Notes under the pieces: model-generated
The model's input: the letters and a program-made list of their open reading frames with translations, nothing else
Database searches by the model: none
What the model was told of the DNA's origin: nothing
Shown: positions 8,511-18,300 of the stretch, piece after piece
Layout: each line of letters opens with the position of its first letter
Position numbering within the stretch: the first letter of the stretch is position 1
From: DRPG01 sp964655065
Lineage (GTDB): Bacteria; Myxococcota_A; UBA796; GCA-2862545
Direction of reading: 5' to 3'
Assembly: GCA_964655065.1 (NCBI GenBank)
Contig: CAZZLC010000017.1
Span: 59,863 to 123,862 of the forward strand
DNA: 64,000 bases
Program-made: the position numbers and the translations under genes

Positions 8511-9542
8511 GTGCATCGCCGGTTTGTCAATCCGCTGCTCTTCACGTGGTTCACAATCACCGCGTGCGCCGCCGGAGAGTCTGTGTCGGAACGCGACGGG
8601 CCCTCGAAGCCCGCCGCAGCAGAGCACACCGAACCGGTGGCGCAACCCGATCCCGACCCGGTCGTGCCGCCGGAGCCCGCCGAGCCGGCCCCGGTTCACC
8701 CGCTGGTGATCGATGCACCCGGGAGGCTGGTCGCGATCGGCGACGTACACGGCGACCTCGCAGCCTTCGAGCGCGCGCTCGAGCTGGCCGGCGCGATCGA
8801 TGGTCGGGGACGCTGGATCGGGGGTGATCTCACGGTGGTGCAGACCGGCGACCAGCTCGATCGGGGCAACGACGAACCCGAGATTCTCGAGCTGATCGAT
8901 CGACTCCGAGCCGAAGCCTCGGCGACGGGCGGGCGCTTCGTCGCGCTGAACGGCAACCACGAGATCATGAACGTCGAAGGCGACCTTCGTTATGCTACCG
9001 ACGATGGTTGCCAGGACTATGACGATCCAGGCGACCCTGGGGCGCGACGCACCAAGACGATTCGCAAGGGTTGCGAGGACCGTGCGAGTCAGTTCTCGGT
9101 GGGCAAGCCCTTGGCCAGGCGACTCGCTCGTCGACCCGTGGCCGTGATCGTCGATCGAACCTTGTTCGTGCACGGCGGCGTCGAGCCCTCGTTCGCCAAC
9201 CGGGCGACGCTGCGGCGAGCGAACAACGAAGCCGCGAGCTGGATGTGGGGTGACCGAGAGAAGGCGCCGGCTGCCCTTCGGTCGAGGAAGGGGCTGGTGT
9301 GGTCGCGTCGGTACTCGGACGACGACGCTCCAGACACCACGACGGTCTGCCAAGAACTCACCACGGTTCTCGAGCGTCTCGATGTCGACCGGATGGTGAT
9401 GGGTCATACCGTTCACCGGTCGGGAATCAACGCGATCTGTGACGGCCGAGCTTGGCGCATCGACACAGGTATGGCGGCCGCCTACGGCGGCCCCACGCAG
9501 GTTTGGCAGCTCGATGACGGAGTCGTGAACGTACTGAGGTAA
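8511..9542 (+). CDS. PPP-family (Shewanella-like) phosphatase, lipoprotein
   Basis: A 343-residue metallophosphatase. The metal and phosphate motifs are all present: GDVHGD (near residue 81), GDQLDRG (near 117), GNHE (near 149) and HGG (near 222), plus MGHTVHRSG. This set is that of the PPP serine/threonine phosphatases, in the Shewanella-like branch. The N-terminus (HRRFVNPLLFTWFTITACAA) is a signal with a lipobox ending in Cys, so it should act outside the cytoplasm. The GTG at 8511 is six bases after AGAGAGG. It precedes the nSTAND-FHA gene by 70 bases in the same direction, suggesting a phosphoprotein link with the FHA domain. Confidence 0.85.
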   Translation: MHRRFVNPLLFTWFTITACAAGESVSERDGPSKPAAAEHTEPVAQPDPDPVVPPEPAEPAPVHPLVIDAPGRLVAIGDVHGDLAAFERALELAGAIDGRGRWIGGDLTVVQTGDQLDRGNDEPEILELIDRLRAEASATGGRFVALNGNHEIMNVEGDLRYATDDGCQDYDDPGDPGARRTKTIRKGCEDRASQFSVGKPLARRLARRPVAVIVDRTLFVHGGVEPSFANRATLRRANNEAASWMWGDREKAPAALRSRKGLVWSRRYSDDDAPDTTTVCQELTTVLERLDVDRMVMGHTVHRSGINAICDGRAWRIDTGMAAAYGGPTQVWQLDDGVVNVLR

Positions 9543-9612
9543 TTCACGGCGTGAATCCCGCACCTTGCTCACGTTTGGGCGACGTGACAACATCCGTGCG
9601 CAGGAGCGCAAG

Positions 9613-12468
9613 ATGTTGGCTCGGCCGATCCAAAGCCCGTATCCGGGCCTCCGTCCATTCGAACCCCACGAAGGCCCCATCTTTTTCGGTCGCGAGGGGC
9701 AGGCACACGAGATCCTTGCTCGGCTGCACGAACGGCGGTTCGTCATGGTTCTTGGGCCCTCGGGCAGCGGCAAGTCATCCCTGGTGCGCGCGGGGCTGTT
9801 GCCGATGGTCCTCGGCGGAAGCCTCGAGGAATCAGGGCAGAACTGGCGAATCATCCTGCTTCGGCCTGGTCTCGATCCCGTACGATCCCTGGCCGCAGCG
9901 CTGATCGAGGGTGGCTTGGCGGGAAGCGAGCTCAGTGCAGACCTTCGCCTGGCTTCGGTGGAGGCCCAGCTGCGTCGCAGCTCGCTGTCGCTCCTGACCC
10001 TCTTGGAGGAAGAGGGCGCCAAGGCCGACGAGCGGGTGCTCATCATCGTCGATCAATTCGAGGAACTGTTCCGGTACTCCGATGATGGCACTCCGGAGCG
10101 CTGGGAGGCGGCAGATCACTTTGTACGGCTGCTGTTGAGCATCGACGACGTCGACCTCGACGACACCTACGTGCTTGCCACGATGCGGGCGGAGTTCATC
10201 GGGGAGTGTGCGCGATTCGACGGTCTTCCCGATGCCGTCAACCGGGGGCAGTACCTGGTCCCCCGTCTCAACCGCGAGCAACGCCACCTCGCCGTCGCCG
10301 GTCCCGCCGAGGTGTTCGGCTCGACGTTCACGCCGAAGCTCGTCAACGAACTTCTCACCGTCGGCAGCCAGGACGCGGACTATCTGCCCGTCCTCCAGCA
10401 CGCGCTGCGCCGCACCTGGACGGTCTGGGCATCCGAGCCGAGCGGTGACCCCATCGACGAGGATGACTACCTCGCGGTCGGGGGCATGGAGGACGCCCTG
10501 GCTCGGGACGCCGAGGAGGCTCTGCTTCACCTCGACGATGACGAGATTCCGCTCGTCGGACGGATCTTCCAGACCCTCACCGTGGTCTCTCCGGAAGGGC
10601 ACGCGATCCGTCGGCCCACGCGCTTTGGCCACATCTGTGAGATCGTCGAGGCCGAGCCTCACGAGGTGGAACGCGCGCTATGGCCCTTCCGGGTCGATGG
10701 CAGGGCGTTTCTGCTGCCGTCGCTGGACACCACGCTCGATGATGACGTGGTCATCGATATCTCCCACGAGAGCCTGATCCGGAAGTGGCCTCGTCTGTCC
10801 GAGTGGGTCGCCGAGGAAGCTAGGTCCTCCGAGTTCTACCGGCGGATCGTAGACGCCGCAGAGAGGCGCCGCAACCGCCAGGGCGCCCTGCTCGCTGGGG
10901 CCGACCTGACGCTCGCGCTGCGGTGGTGGCGCGAACGAGACCCCGGCCCCGAGTGGGCGGCCCAGTTCGACGGGGACTGGTCCGAAGCGCGGCGGTTCCT
11001 TCGACGGAGCCGTCGGTCCCGTTCCTGGCGGCGCTTCTTCCTCTTCCTGACTCCCCTGCTCTTGATCGCGGGGATTCTGGGATTCGTCTCCTATGACCGA
11101 GTCCGCCGCGCCCAGGAGGCGAAGGCGCGGGCCGAGGCCGCCGTGGCCATGGAGCGCGCTCGCCTGAAGGAACTCGAAGCCGCGGAAGCCGTCAAGGCGC
11201 AGCGCCGAGCGGAGGATCGCGAGAAGGCCGCGACTGCGCTGCGTTCCGGAAGAGTCGCGCTCGCGACGGGCGAGGGCGAAGAGGCGCTCGCTTGGTTCGA
11301 GCAGGCTCGAGAACTCTACGAGCTGGTCGGCGAGCCGAGAGGCGCCATCGAAGCCTCGATCGCGCAAGCCCGCGTCCTGGCTACCAACGACTCGGACGGC
11401 AACGAAGCGAGGTCGATCGTCGAGAGCGCGCTGGAGAGGCTCGAGAGCGTCGATGCGCCAGAACTGCTGGGACAGGCCTGGGAAGTAGTGGCCGACATCG
11501 CCCGAGCACAGGGCAAGAATCCCGAAGCCGATCGTGGATTGGTCAATGCGGCCTCCGCGTTCGACGAGGCGGCCGCGCACGCCGAAGAGGGGCGGGTTCT
11601 CGAAAAGCGTGCGGTGTTTTCTGCTGGCGACACGACCAAGCTACGACGCTACCGAGAGGCGAACCGTGCGTACAAGCAAGCAAATTCGGTTGTCGGCGTT
11701 CAGAGGACCGAAGAGCAGATCCGGCAGCTTACGCCCTGGGCCTACGTCGTCAACCTGATGACGGGTGAGTCCAAGCTGGTGCCAGGCTACAACGACGAGA
11801 TCTTCATCGGTCGCTCGGACGCCGGCGACAACGACTTCCAGATCCCCAACCGAGCGGTTTCGCGCAAGCACGTGCGGATGATGAATCAGCCCGGCCTCGA
11901 TGGTGGTCCTCCCACGCCCATCGTCTCGGATTTCCGCAGCCTCAACGGCACGACAGTGAACGGCTCCCTCATCGGCTACGGTGAAGACTATCTCCTGTCG
12001 GATGGCTACACCGTCGGGTTGGCGGGCGTTGCGGCGTTCCAGTTCTTCGAGCGCAGGCGCGAGGTCGAGCGGCCGCCCGACTTCCACGGAGTGTTGCTCT
12101 TCCCCGGAGGGCCGAGGTTCGTCACCGAGCCGTCGCTCGACGTGCACCTGGACGAAGCGGGCAACCTGGTCGTCGGTCCAGGACAAGTGGGGCTGTCGAT
12201 GAGCTACACGCCCGAGTCCGAGTGCCTCTGCACGACACAGACCGAGGACGCTCTGCTCATCGCGCTCATGAAGAAAGGGGACTACAACTTCGAGTCTTTC
12301 GAGATCGCAAAGGACACGCCCGTCAACCTGATCGGGGTCCCCCTCTTGTTGATCGATCCCGGACGGTGGCCCGATCCTCGGTCGCGGCCTCCTCAAGAGG
12401 CGATAACGCCGCTGCAGTACATCCCGTTCCGTAGCCCTGCCGAGGGTGTGACCTGCTGCGAGCCGTAG
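9613..12468 (+). CDS. nSTAND-type NTPase with transmembrane segment, TPR-like helices and C-terminal FHA
   Basis: A 951-residue protein. The start SPYPGLRPFEPHEGPIFFGR is the hallmark of the novel-STAND (nSTAND1) ATPase; Walker A GPSGSGKS is near residue 47 and Walker B with DQFEELF near 145. A single hydrophobic helix (FFLFLTPLLLIAGILGFV) lies at about 474-497, followed by a coiled coil and TPR-like helices to about 690. An FHA domain follows (IFIGRSDAGDNDFQ near 725, VSRKHV, LNGTTVNG), with the Arg, Ser and Asn residues used to bind phosphothreonine. ATG 9613 has AGGAG six bases upstream and is preferred to the TTG at 9565. STAND proteins assemble on sensing a trigger; the FHA suggests phosphorylation-dependent recruitment. 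No kinase gene is nearby. Confidence 0.85.
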   Translation: MLARPIQSPYPGLRPFEPHEGPIFFGREGQAHEILARLHERRFVMVLGPSGSGKSSLVRAGLLPMVLGGSLEESGQNWRIILLRPGLDPVRSLAAALIEGGLAGSELSADLRLASVEAQLRRSSLSLLTLLEEEGAKADERVLIIVDQFEELFRYSDDGTPERWEAADHFVRLLLSIDDVDLDDTYVLATMRAEFIGECARFDGLPDAVNRGQYLVPRLNREQRHLAVAGPAEVFGSTFTPKLVNELLTVGSQDADYLPVLQHALRRTWTVWASEPSGDPIDEDDYLAVGGMEDALARDAEEALLHLDDDEIPLVGRIFQTLTVVSPEGHAIRRPTRFGHICEIVEAEPHEVERALWPFRVDGRAFLLPSLDTTLDDDVVIDISHESLIRKWPRLSEWVAEEARSSEFYRRIVDAAERRRNRQGALLAGADLTLALRWWRERDPGPEWAAQFDGDWSEARRFLRRSRRSRSWRRFFLFLTPLLLIAGILGFVSYDRVRRAQEAKARAEAAVAMERARLKELEAAEAVKAQRRAEDREKAATALRSGRVALATGEGEEALAWFEQARELYELVGEPRGAIEASIAQARVLATNDSDGNEARSIVESALERLESVDAPELLGQAWEVVADIARAQGKNPEADRGLVNAASAFDEAAAHAEEGRVLEKRAVFSAGDTTKLRRYREANRAYKQANSVVGVQRTEEQIRQLTPWAYVVNLMTGESKLVPGYNDEIFIGRSDAGDNDFQIPNRAVSRKHVRMMNQPGLDGGPPTPIVSDFRSLNGTTVNGSLIGYGEDYLLSDGYTVGLAGVAAFQFFERRREVERPPDFHGVLLFPGGPRFVTEPSLDVHLDEAGNLVVGPGQVGLSMSYTPESECLCTTQTEDALLIALMKKGDYNFESFEIAKDTPVNLIGVPLLLIDPGRWPDPRSRPPQEAITPLQYIPFRSPAEGVTCCEP

Positions 12469-12583
12469 GCCGCACGCGAAGTGGCCAAGCGACCAACCGC
12501 CACGCCCCGCGGACCCGAGCGTGAACACCACGGTGTCGGTCACGTCCGAGGAGCTGCCTTGGCCGCCAACCAAGATTCTTGAC

Positions 12584-12627
12584 CTTGCCCCCTGCCGGAG
12601 CGATGAGCCCTACGAGGGCAGGGCAAG
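12584..12627. terminator. Hairpin between convergent genes
   Basis: CTTGCCC(CC)TGCC pairs with GGCA-GGGCAAG, eleven base pairs with a two-base bulge, in the 214-base gap between the nSTAND gene and the TIGR02147 gene. It may end one or both transcripts. No U-tract follows. Nothing else is recognisable in the gap. Confidence 0.35.
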
Positions 12628-12682
12628 TGCGCCTCGCGTTCGAGGACGTGAGTTCCAGGTCCGTCGCTCTCGACGGCAACGG

Positions 12683-13594
12683 TCACTCGATCTTCCGACT
12701 CACCGGGAACGCCGTCACGTTCACGAAGTACACGCGGTCAGCGTCGGGTAGCTCGCTCTCTCGCGGCGGCGCGAGCGGGCCTTCTGCCGTGATCCGAGCC
12801 CCCAGAGCCTCCGCCGCGAACATCGCCTGGTTCTGGAGCTCGAAGAGCACCTCCCGAAACTCGCGTACGCGACCGGCCGGGATGGCCACGGAGAAGTGTA
12901 GGAATGCGGTGTCCCACAGCAGCTGTGGATCCTCGTTCTGAATGCGGTCCACGGTGCGGACCAGGAGCCTGTGACTCTCGATCTGAACCGTCTCGTCGAA
13001 GGGAATCGCGGTCTGGGGCTCGCTCTGTCGTGTCGCGTCCGCGGGACGGAGGCCGGCTGGCGTCTCGACCAGCAATCCCACCTCGCGCATCCGCTCCAGT
13101 GCCTCCGCCGCCTCCTGGGCGCTGATCGGGGGGTCGAGCGTCTCCGCAATCCACACCGGATCCGACCGGAAGCCGGGGCACTCGGCAAGGACCCCGATCG
13201 CGCTGAGCACCCAGGAGCGGCGGGAGTGCACCGCGTTCGAAGTGGGCCCGCGCAGTTCGGCCCGGACGTTGGCCATGGCGGCCCACGCCCGACGTCGCTC
13301 GTCATCGTCCCGGGCCTGACCGAGCCTGACGAGCAGCCCGAAATAGACAGCCTCGGTCTCGTCGAGCTCCATCACCCGACAGAACTCGGCCACTCGGGGG
13401 CCCGGAAGGTCGCGGCGCCCCGCGATGACGTGGGCGAGCACGCTCGGGTCACGAGTTCCCACGAGCCGCGCGAACAGTCGATGGCTGAATCGTGGGTTCA
13501 CGCGCTTCTTGTAGTCGAACCAGTGGCCCAGGTAGATGCGGAAGTCCGCGTAGTCGAAGACACTGGGGGGCTGTGGGATCTCGTCCTGCGCCAA
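12683..13594 (-). CDS. TIGR02147-family regulator
   Basis: About 303 residues. The N-terminal part (SVFDYADFRIYLGHWFDYKK then RFSHRLFARLVG) is the typical opening of TIGR02147 proteins, known from Fibrobacter, Bdellovibrio and myxobacterial genomes, followed by an HTH-like segment and a C-terminal winged-helix half ending in REFREVLFELQNQ. The family is thought to regulate transcription; targets are unknown. The start is uncertain: family proteins begin just before SVFDY, so I use the TTG at 13594, which has GAGG five bases upstream. The frame stays open to 13795. A 7-bp inverted repeat lies directly upstream, and a second, shorter TIGR02147 gene is divergent. Confidence 0.75.
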   Translation of the reverse strand: MAQDEIPQPPSVFDYADFRIYLGHWFDYKKRVNPRFSHRLFARLVGTRDPSVLAHVIAGRRDLPGPRVAEFCRVMELDETEAVYFGLLVRLGQARDDDERRRAWAAMANVRAELRGPTSNAVHSRRSWVLSAIGVLAECPGFRSDPVWIAETLDPPISAQEAAEALERMREVGLLVETPAGLRPADATRQSEPQTAIPFDETVQIESHRLLVRTVDRIQNEDPQLLWDTAFLHFSVAIPAGRVREFREVLFELQNQAMFAAEALGARITAEGPLAPPRESELPDADRVYFVNVTAFPVSRKIE

Positions 13595-13606
13595 GCCAGC
13601 CTCGCT

Positions 13607-13624
13607 GTAGGCGGACGCGCCTAC
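13607..13624. promoter_or_regulatory. Inverted repeat between divergent TIGR02147 genes
   Basis: GTAGGCG-gacg-CGCCTAC is a perfect seven-base inverted repeat with a four-base spacer, 13 bases upstream of the likely start of the minus-strand regulator. It could be an operator for autoregulation. If the real start of that gene is further upstream, the repeat would be coding. Confidence 0.35.
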
Positions 13625-13736
13625 GCAAAGGAGGGAACGTGACTGATCGATGGCAGCTACGTCATGAGCCGGATCGGGACGAGACGAGCCCCCTCGACCG
13701 TCCTGGCCTGCGTACGGTCGGATCACGGAACTCGCC

Positions 13737-14318
13737 ATGCTCGACACCGGACACGTCTCCCGACGGGCCCCAGCAAGCTTTGGGCCGCCCTGCATCTTCG
13801 GCTACCTCGACCACCGTGTCTTCCTGCGGGACTGGATCGACGCCCGCAAGCGCCACGATCCCCACTACAGCTACGCCGCTTTCGCCCGCGCCGGCGGCTG
13901 CTCCAAGGCCGCGGTCTCCAACGTCCTCAACGGCGCCCGCACCCCACGCCCCGACACCCTCGACGCCTTCGCCCGCGCCATGGCGCTCACCCCCGACGAG
14001 CGCAACTACCTCGGTCTGCTCGTGGACTACTCCGCCGCGCCCACCGTGGAGCGCCGGCGCGAGGTGCTCCACCGGCTCCTGTCGAACCACCGCTACCACC
14101 CCCCGCGACTCCTCGACGTCGAGCTGACCCAGCCCACCCGCCCCGTCGTGACGACGCTGACCGCGTCCGACACCGAGCTCCGTGAGTTCCAGGCGGAGCT
14201 CGCCAAGCTCCTCGACCGCCTCCTCACCACGTCGGAGGGCCCCATCGACGCCGAGCCCCGGCGCACCTTCCAGCTCGAGCTCGCGCTCCGCCCCCTCGAC
14301 GCGGACGCCACCTCGTGA
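13737..14318 (+). CDS. Short TIGR02147-like HTH protein
   Basis: A 193-residue protein. Residues 20-100 (IFGYLDHRVFLRDWIDARKR, FARAGGCSKAAVSNVLNG) match the N-terminal TIGR02147 HTH region of the divergent neighbour, and the end (ELREFQAELAKLLDRL) matches its C-terminal helix. About 100 residues of the central winged-helix region present in the neighbour are missing, so it is either a natural short form or an internal deletion. The ATG at 13737 is used. Its stop overlaps the start of the fructosamine-kinase-like gene (GTGA), so it is translationally coupled to that enzyme and may regulate it. Confidence 0.7.
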   Translation: MLDTGHVSRRAPASFGPPCIFGYLDHRVFLRDWIDARKRHDPHYSYAAFARAGGCSKAAVSNVLNGARTPRPDTLDAFARAMALTPDERNYLGLLVDYSAAPTVERRREVLHRLLSNHRYHPPRLLDVELTQPTRPVVTTLTASDTELREFQAELAKLLDRLLTTSEGPIDAEPRRTFQLELALRPLDADATS

Positions 14319-15106
14319 CCCCCGCCGAGCGCGCCCGCGAACTCGCCGGCATCGACGCCGAGCCCGTGCCGCTGGCCGGAGGCGACATCTCCCGCGTGTT
14401 CCGCGTCCGAGACCGCGTCGTCAAGGTGCTGCCGAGCGCCCCCGAGGGGTTCTTCGCCGCCGAGGCCCGCGGGCTGCGTCGCCTCGCCCACGCGGGCGCC
14501 CCCGTGCCCGAAGTGCACGACGTCCAGCAGGACGGCATCGTCATGGACTGGCTCGAGCCCGGCCCCCCCGACTGGCCCACGCTCGGCCGCGTGATGGCCC
14601 AGCTCCACGCGACCCCCGCCCCCGCCTACGGCAGCCCGCACCCGCTGTTCCTCGGGCGATTCCCCTTCGACGCCGGCACCGACGACGATGCCACGCGCTT
14701 CCTCGTCGATCGTCGGCTGCGTCCGCTGCTCGCCGCGTCGCGACGGACCCTCGGTCCCGCCCGCGCCGAGCGCGTGGCCCGCTTCCTCGAAGGCCTGGAC
14801 CTCCCCGCCGAAGGCCCTCGCGTCGTCCACGGCGACCTGTGGTCGGGCAACGTCCACCACAGCCGCCTCGGACCGACCCTCATCGACCCCTCGGCCCAGG
14901 GCGCCGAGCGAGCCTACGATCTCGGCATGATGAACCTCTTCGGCGGCTTCCCCGACGCGTTCTGGCAGGCCTACGAGGCCGAGCTCCCGATCCCGGCCGA
15001 GGTCCGCGCCGCGATTCCCGCCCACGAGCTGGTGTTCGTGCTCGTGCACGTGGCGATGTTCGGGGCTGGCTACAACGATGCGGTGGACCGGATCACCGGC
15101 GGATAG
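14315..15106 (+). CDS. Fructosamine-kinase-like phosphotransferase
   Basis: A 263-residue kinase-fold enzyme. It has the phosphotransferase catalytic motif HGDLWSGN near residue 172, a DPSAQG metal-binding segment in place of the usual DP, and a substrate-side AYDLGMMNLFGG stretch, all as in the fructosamine/ketosamine-3-kinase family. That family phosphorylates sugar-amine adducts on proteins or free amines so that they break down (protein deglycation). The product is somewhat shorter than the roughly 290-residue family norm. The GTG start overlaps the stop of the HTH gene. A 212-base gap with no recognisable feature follows. Confidence 0.8.
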   Translation: MTPAERARELAGIDAEPVPLAGGDISRVFRVRDRVVKVLPSAPEGFFAAEARGLRRLAHAGAPVPEVHDVQQDGIVMDWLEPGPPDWPTLGRVMAQLHATPAPAYGSPHPLFLGRFPFDAGTDDDATRFLVDRRLRPLLAASRRTLGPARAERVARFLEGLDLPAEGPRVVHGDLWSGNVHHSRLGPTLIDPSAQGAERAYDLGMMNLFGGFPDAFWQAYEAELPIPAEVRAAIPAHELVFVLVHVAMFGAGYNDAVDRITGG

Positions 15107-15318
15107 GCTCGTCGATCGGCCGCACCCCCCTGGACGAATGTGACGCTCTCAAGGTCGCCGGGCGCCTCGACGACGTCGGTCGTGCAGGCCACGAGCCTCC
15201 TCCGCCGAACTCGCTGGACCCCCGAGGGCGGCGCGTTCGTCAAGCCCCGGTCAACGATTGCCCCGACGGCGAGCGGGCCCGGCGATGCCTCGCGAGCCCG
15301 ATACGTGGAGAGCGCACC

Positions 15319-18300
15319 GTGTCCTGGATGTGGCCGATGGACTTCGACGACGTCGAGAACCAAGCGCAGCCCGAGCTCGGCGACCTCACGGCCGAGCAGT
15401 CGATCGCCGGCTTCACCGTCCACCACCTCTACGTCGACGATGCCGACCACCCCCTCGGCGGGCGCTTCACGCACGACCACACGGGCTTCGTGCTGCAGCT
15501 GCTGCGCATCCAGACCGTGCCGCAGGCCTACCTGTGGGTCAACACGGTCCCGGTCGGCGACCGGGGCGAGCCGCACACCCAGGAGCACCTGCTGCTCGGC
15601 AAGGGAAACCGCGGCCGGGCGGTCGCGACCCTGGAGGACATGTCGCTCGTCACGTCGTCGGCCTTCACGTCGCAGCTCCGCACCGTCTACCACCTCCACA
15701 CCACCGCGAGCCCCGGCGTCTTCTTCGACGTGCTCGACGCGAGGCTCGGAGCCCTGCTCTTCCCCGACTACACCGACGAGGAGATCCGCCGCGAGGTCCA
15801 CCACTATGGGGTCCGCGAGGCCCCGGCCGGCGGGCTCGCCCTGGAGGAGAAGGGCACCATCTACAACGAGATGGACTCGAGCTTCCAGGGGCCGGGCGCC
15901 AACCTCTGGCGACGGGTCGGGCAGGACCTCTTCGGCGTCGACCATCCGGTCGCGTTCTCGTCGGGAGGCCTCCCCGACGCGATCCGCTCGCTCACGCCCG
16001 AGCACATCCGGCGCTTCCACGAGGCCACCCACCACCTGGCGAACATGGGCGCCATCGCGGTCCTTCCGCCCGATCAGCCGCTCGTCGAGACCCTCGAGCG
16101 ACTCGACGGCATCCTGCGCGGACATCAACCCGACCCCACCCCCGAGGGCACGGCGTTCTCCACCGAGGATACGCTCCCCGCGCCGCACACCGTCGACGAA
16201 CGGGAGCTGCACACTGTGGCCTTCCCGAGCGGCGACCCCCGCGCGGCGGGCTCCGTGCTGCTCGCCTGGCCCCCGACGCGCGACCTCGCTCCCCACGAGC
16301 ACACCTTGCTCGGCGTGCTGCTGTCGGGGCTCGCCGGCAACGACAGCTCCACCCTGTACCGGGCGATCGTCGACTCGAGCACCCGGGAGCGGGACACCGG
16401 TGCGCGCAGCGTGTGGGCCTCGGCAAGCGACGACCTGGGCTTCCCGGTCTACTTCGGCGTGGCGGGCATCCCCGGCTCGGAGCTCGACGACGACACCGCC
16501 CGATGGCTCGCCGACCGCATCCAGCAGGAGCTGCGCGACGTGGCCGCGCTCGCCCCCGACGACCCCGGGCTCGTCGACCTGAAGCAGCGGCTCCGCGACG
16601 AGATTGTGGCCTTCCGGCGCTCGATCCGCCGCTCGATCAGCGCTCCGCCGGGCTTCGGGTTCCGTGGCACGAGCAGCGGCTGGTTCTCCCGCCTGCGCGA
16701 GATCGACGCCGAATCCGGCTTCCGTCGCTCGCTCACCCTGACGCCCCACTTCGACTTCATCGACGCGGAGCTCGCGAAGCCGGGCAACCCCTACGCCGAG
16801 CACCTCGCGGGTCTCGTCGAGCAGACCCCTCTCGTCTACGTCAACCGACCCGACCCGGTGCTGCTGGAGGCGCTGGGCGAGGCGCGAGCCGCCCGCCTCG
16901 ACGACGCGACCGGTGCCATCGCCGAGCGGTTCGGGGTCGACGATCCGCAGGAGGGCCTGCGTCGCTTCAAGGAGGCCTACGACCGCGACACGGCCCGGCT
17001 CGAGGCAGCGGAGCAGGTCGTCACGGCCCGGTTCGTCGACGACCCGCCCATGGACTACGACAGCGCCCTCGACTTCGCCACCGGAGCGCTCGAGGGCGTA
17101 CCCACGGTGCGGGGACGCTTCGACGCGATGACCGGCGCGGACGTACGGCTGTCGCTCTCGCTCGGGGACCTCACCGCAGACCAGCAGCGCTGGATCCCCG
17201 TCCTCGCCACCCTGCTCACCCGATCGGGGGTGGTGATCGACGGCTCCCCGGTCTCCTACCGGGAGGTGCGCAGCCGGCTCCAGCGCGAGGTGCTCTCGGC
17301 TGGCGCGTGGCTGAACACCTCGGCCCGCACGGGCCGGCTCGAGCTGGCCCTGCTCGCGTCGGGAACCACCCCCGAGGAGGTCGATGCGGCGGTCGGCTGG
17401 GCCGCGACCTTCCTGGATGCCCCGGACTGGCGGCCCGAGAACCTGCCCCGGCTCCGCGATCTGGTCGAGTCCTCGCTGTCGCGCCTCCAGTCGCGCATGC
17501 TCGGCCGCGAGGAGAGCTGGGTGCGCAACCCCCGCTCGGCGATGCTCTACGGCGACCAGCCCGCGCAGCTCCGCGCGTGGAGCTTCCTCACCCAGGCCCA
17601 CGACGTGCAGCGCCTGTTCTGGCGGCTCGCCACCCCCCCGTCGGACGCCACGCTGCACGCGGTCCGAGCCCTGGCGCCGGTCGGCGAGCGGCTCGACCGC
17701 GAGGCGCTGCGGAGCCTGTTCCGCACGCTGTCCACGCGAGAGGGCGACGTGCCGGAGGCGGTCGAGGACCTCGTCGCGCCGCTGCTCGCGAGCGAGGACG
17801 AGGGCACCCGAACCCTCGCAGGCCACCTCGAGCGGGCCCTCGCCGACATCCCGGACTCGGCCCTCGGCGCCGACCTGCACTACCTGGTCCGCCGACTCGC
17901 CGCGGACTGGGCCGAACCGCCAGCCGACGCGCTCACCGAGCTCGACAGCATCCGCGGCGCGGTCCGTCACCGGGCGGGGGCGCACCTCGTGGTGAGCGCG
18001 GGAGCGATGGCCGACGACATCGACGATCGGCTCCGTCCGCTCCTCGCCCTGCTCGACGACGGCCCGCCTCCTGGCGCGCTGCCCGTCACCGACCACGTCG
18101 TGCGTCGTCGCCTCGCGGACCGGGGCGGCGACCCGCACGCCCCCAACTTCGGCCTGTTCGACCCCAACCGCCGCAGCGGCGTTCACCTGCACGCCGGCCC
18201 GGGCCCGTCCATCGAGTCCCCCACCGAAGACGCGGTGCTCGACCACATCGCGGCCAACACCTGGGGCGGCGGCGGCGCTCACGGCCTGTTCATGGCGACG

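Noticed and set aside
8430..10046. Long N-terminal extension of the TIR frame to 10046
   Set aside because: It runs opposite the phosphatase and nSTAND genes; the GTG at 8429 has a strong ribosome site and the TIR begins there.
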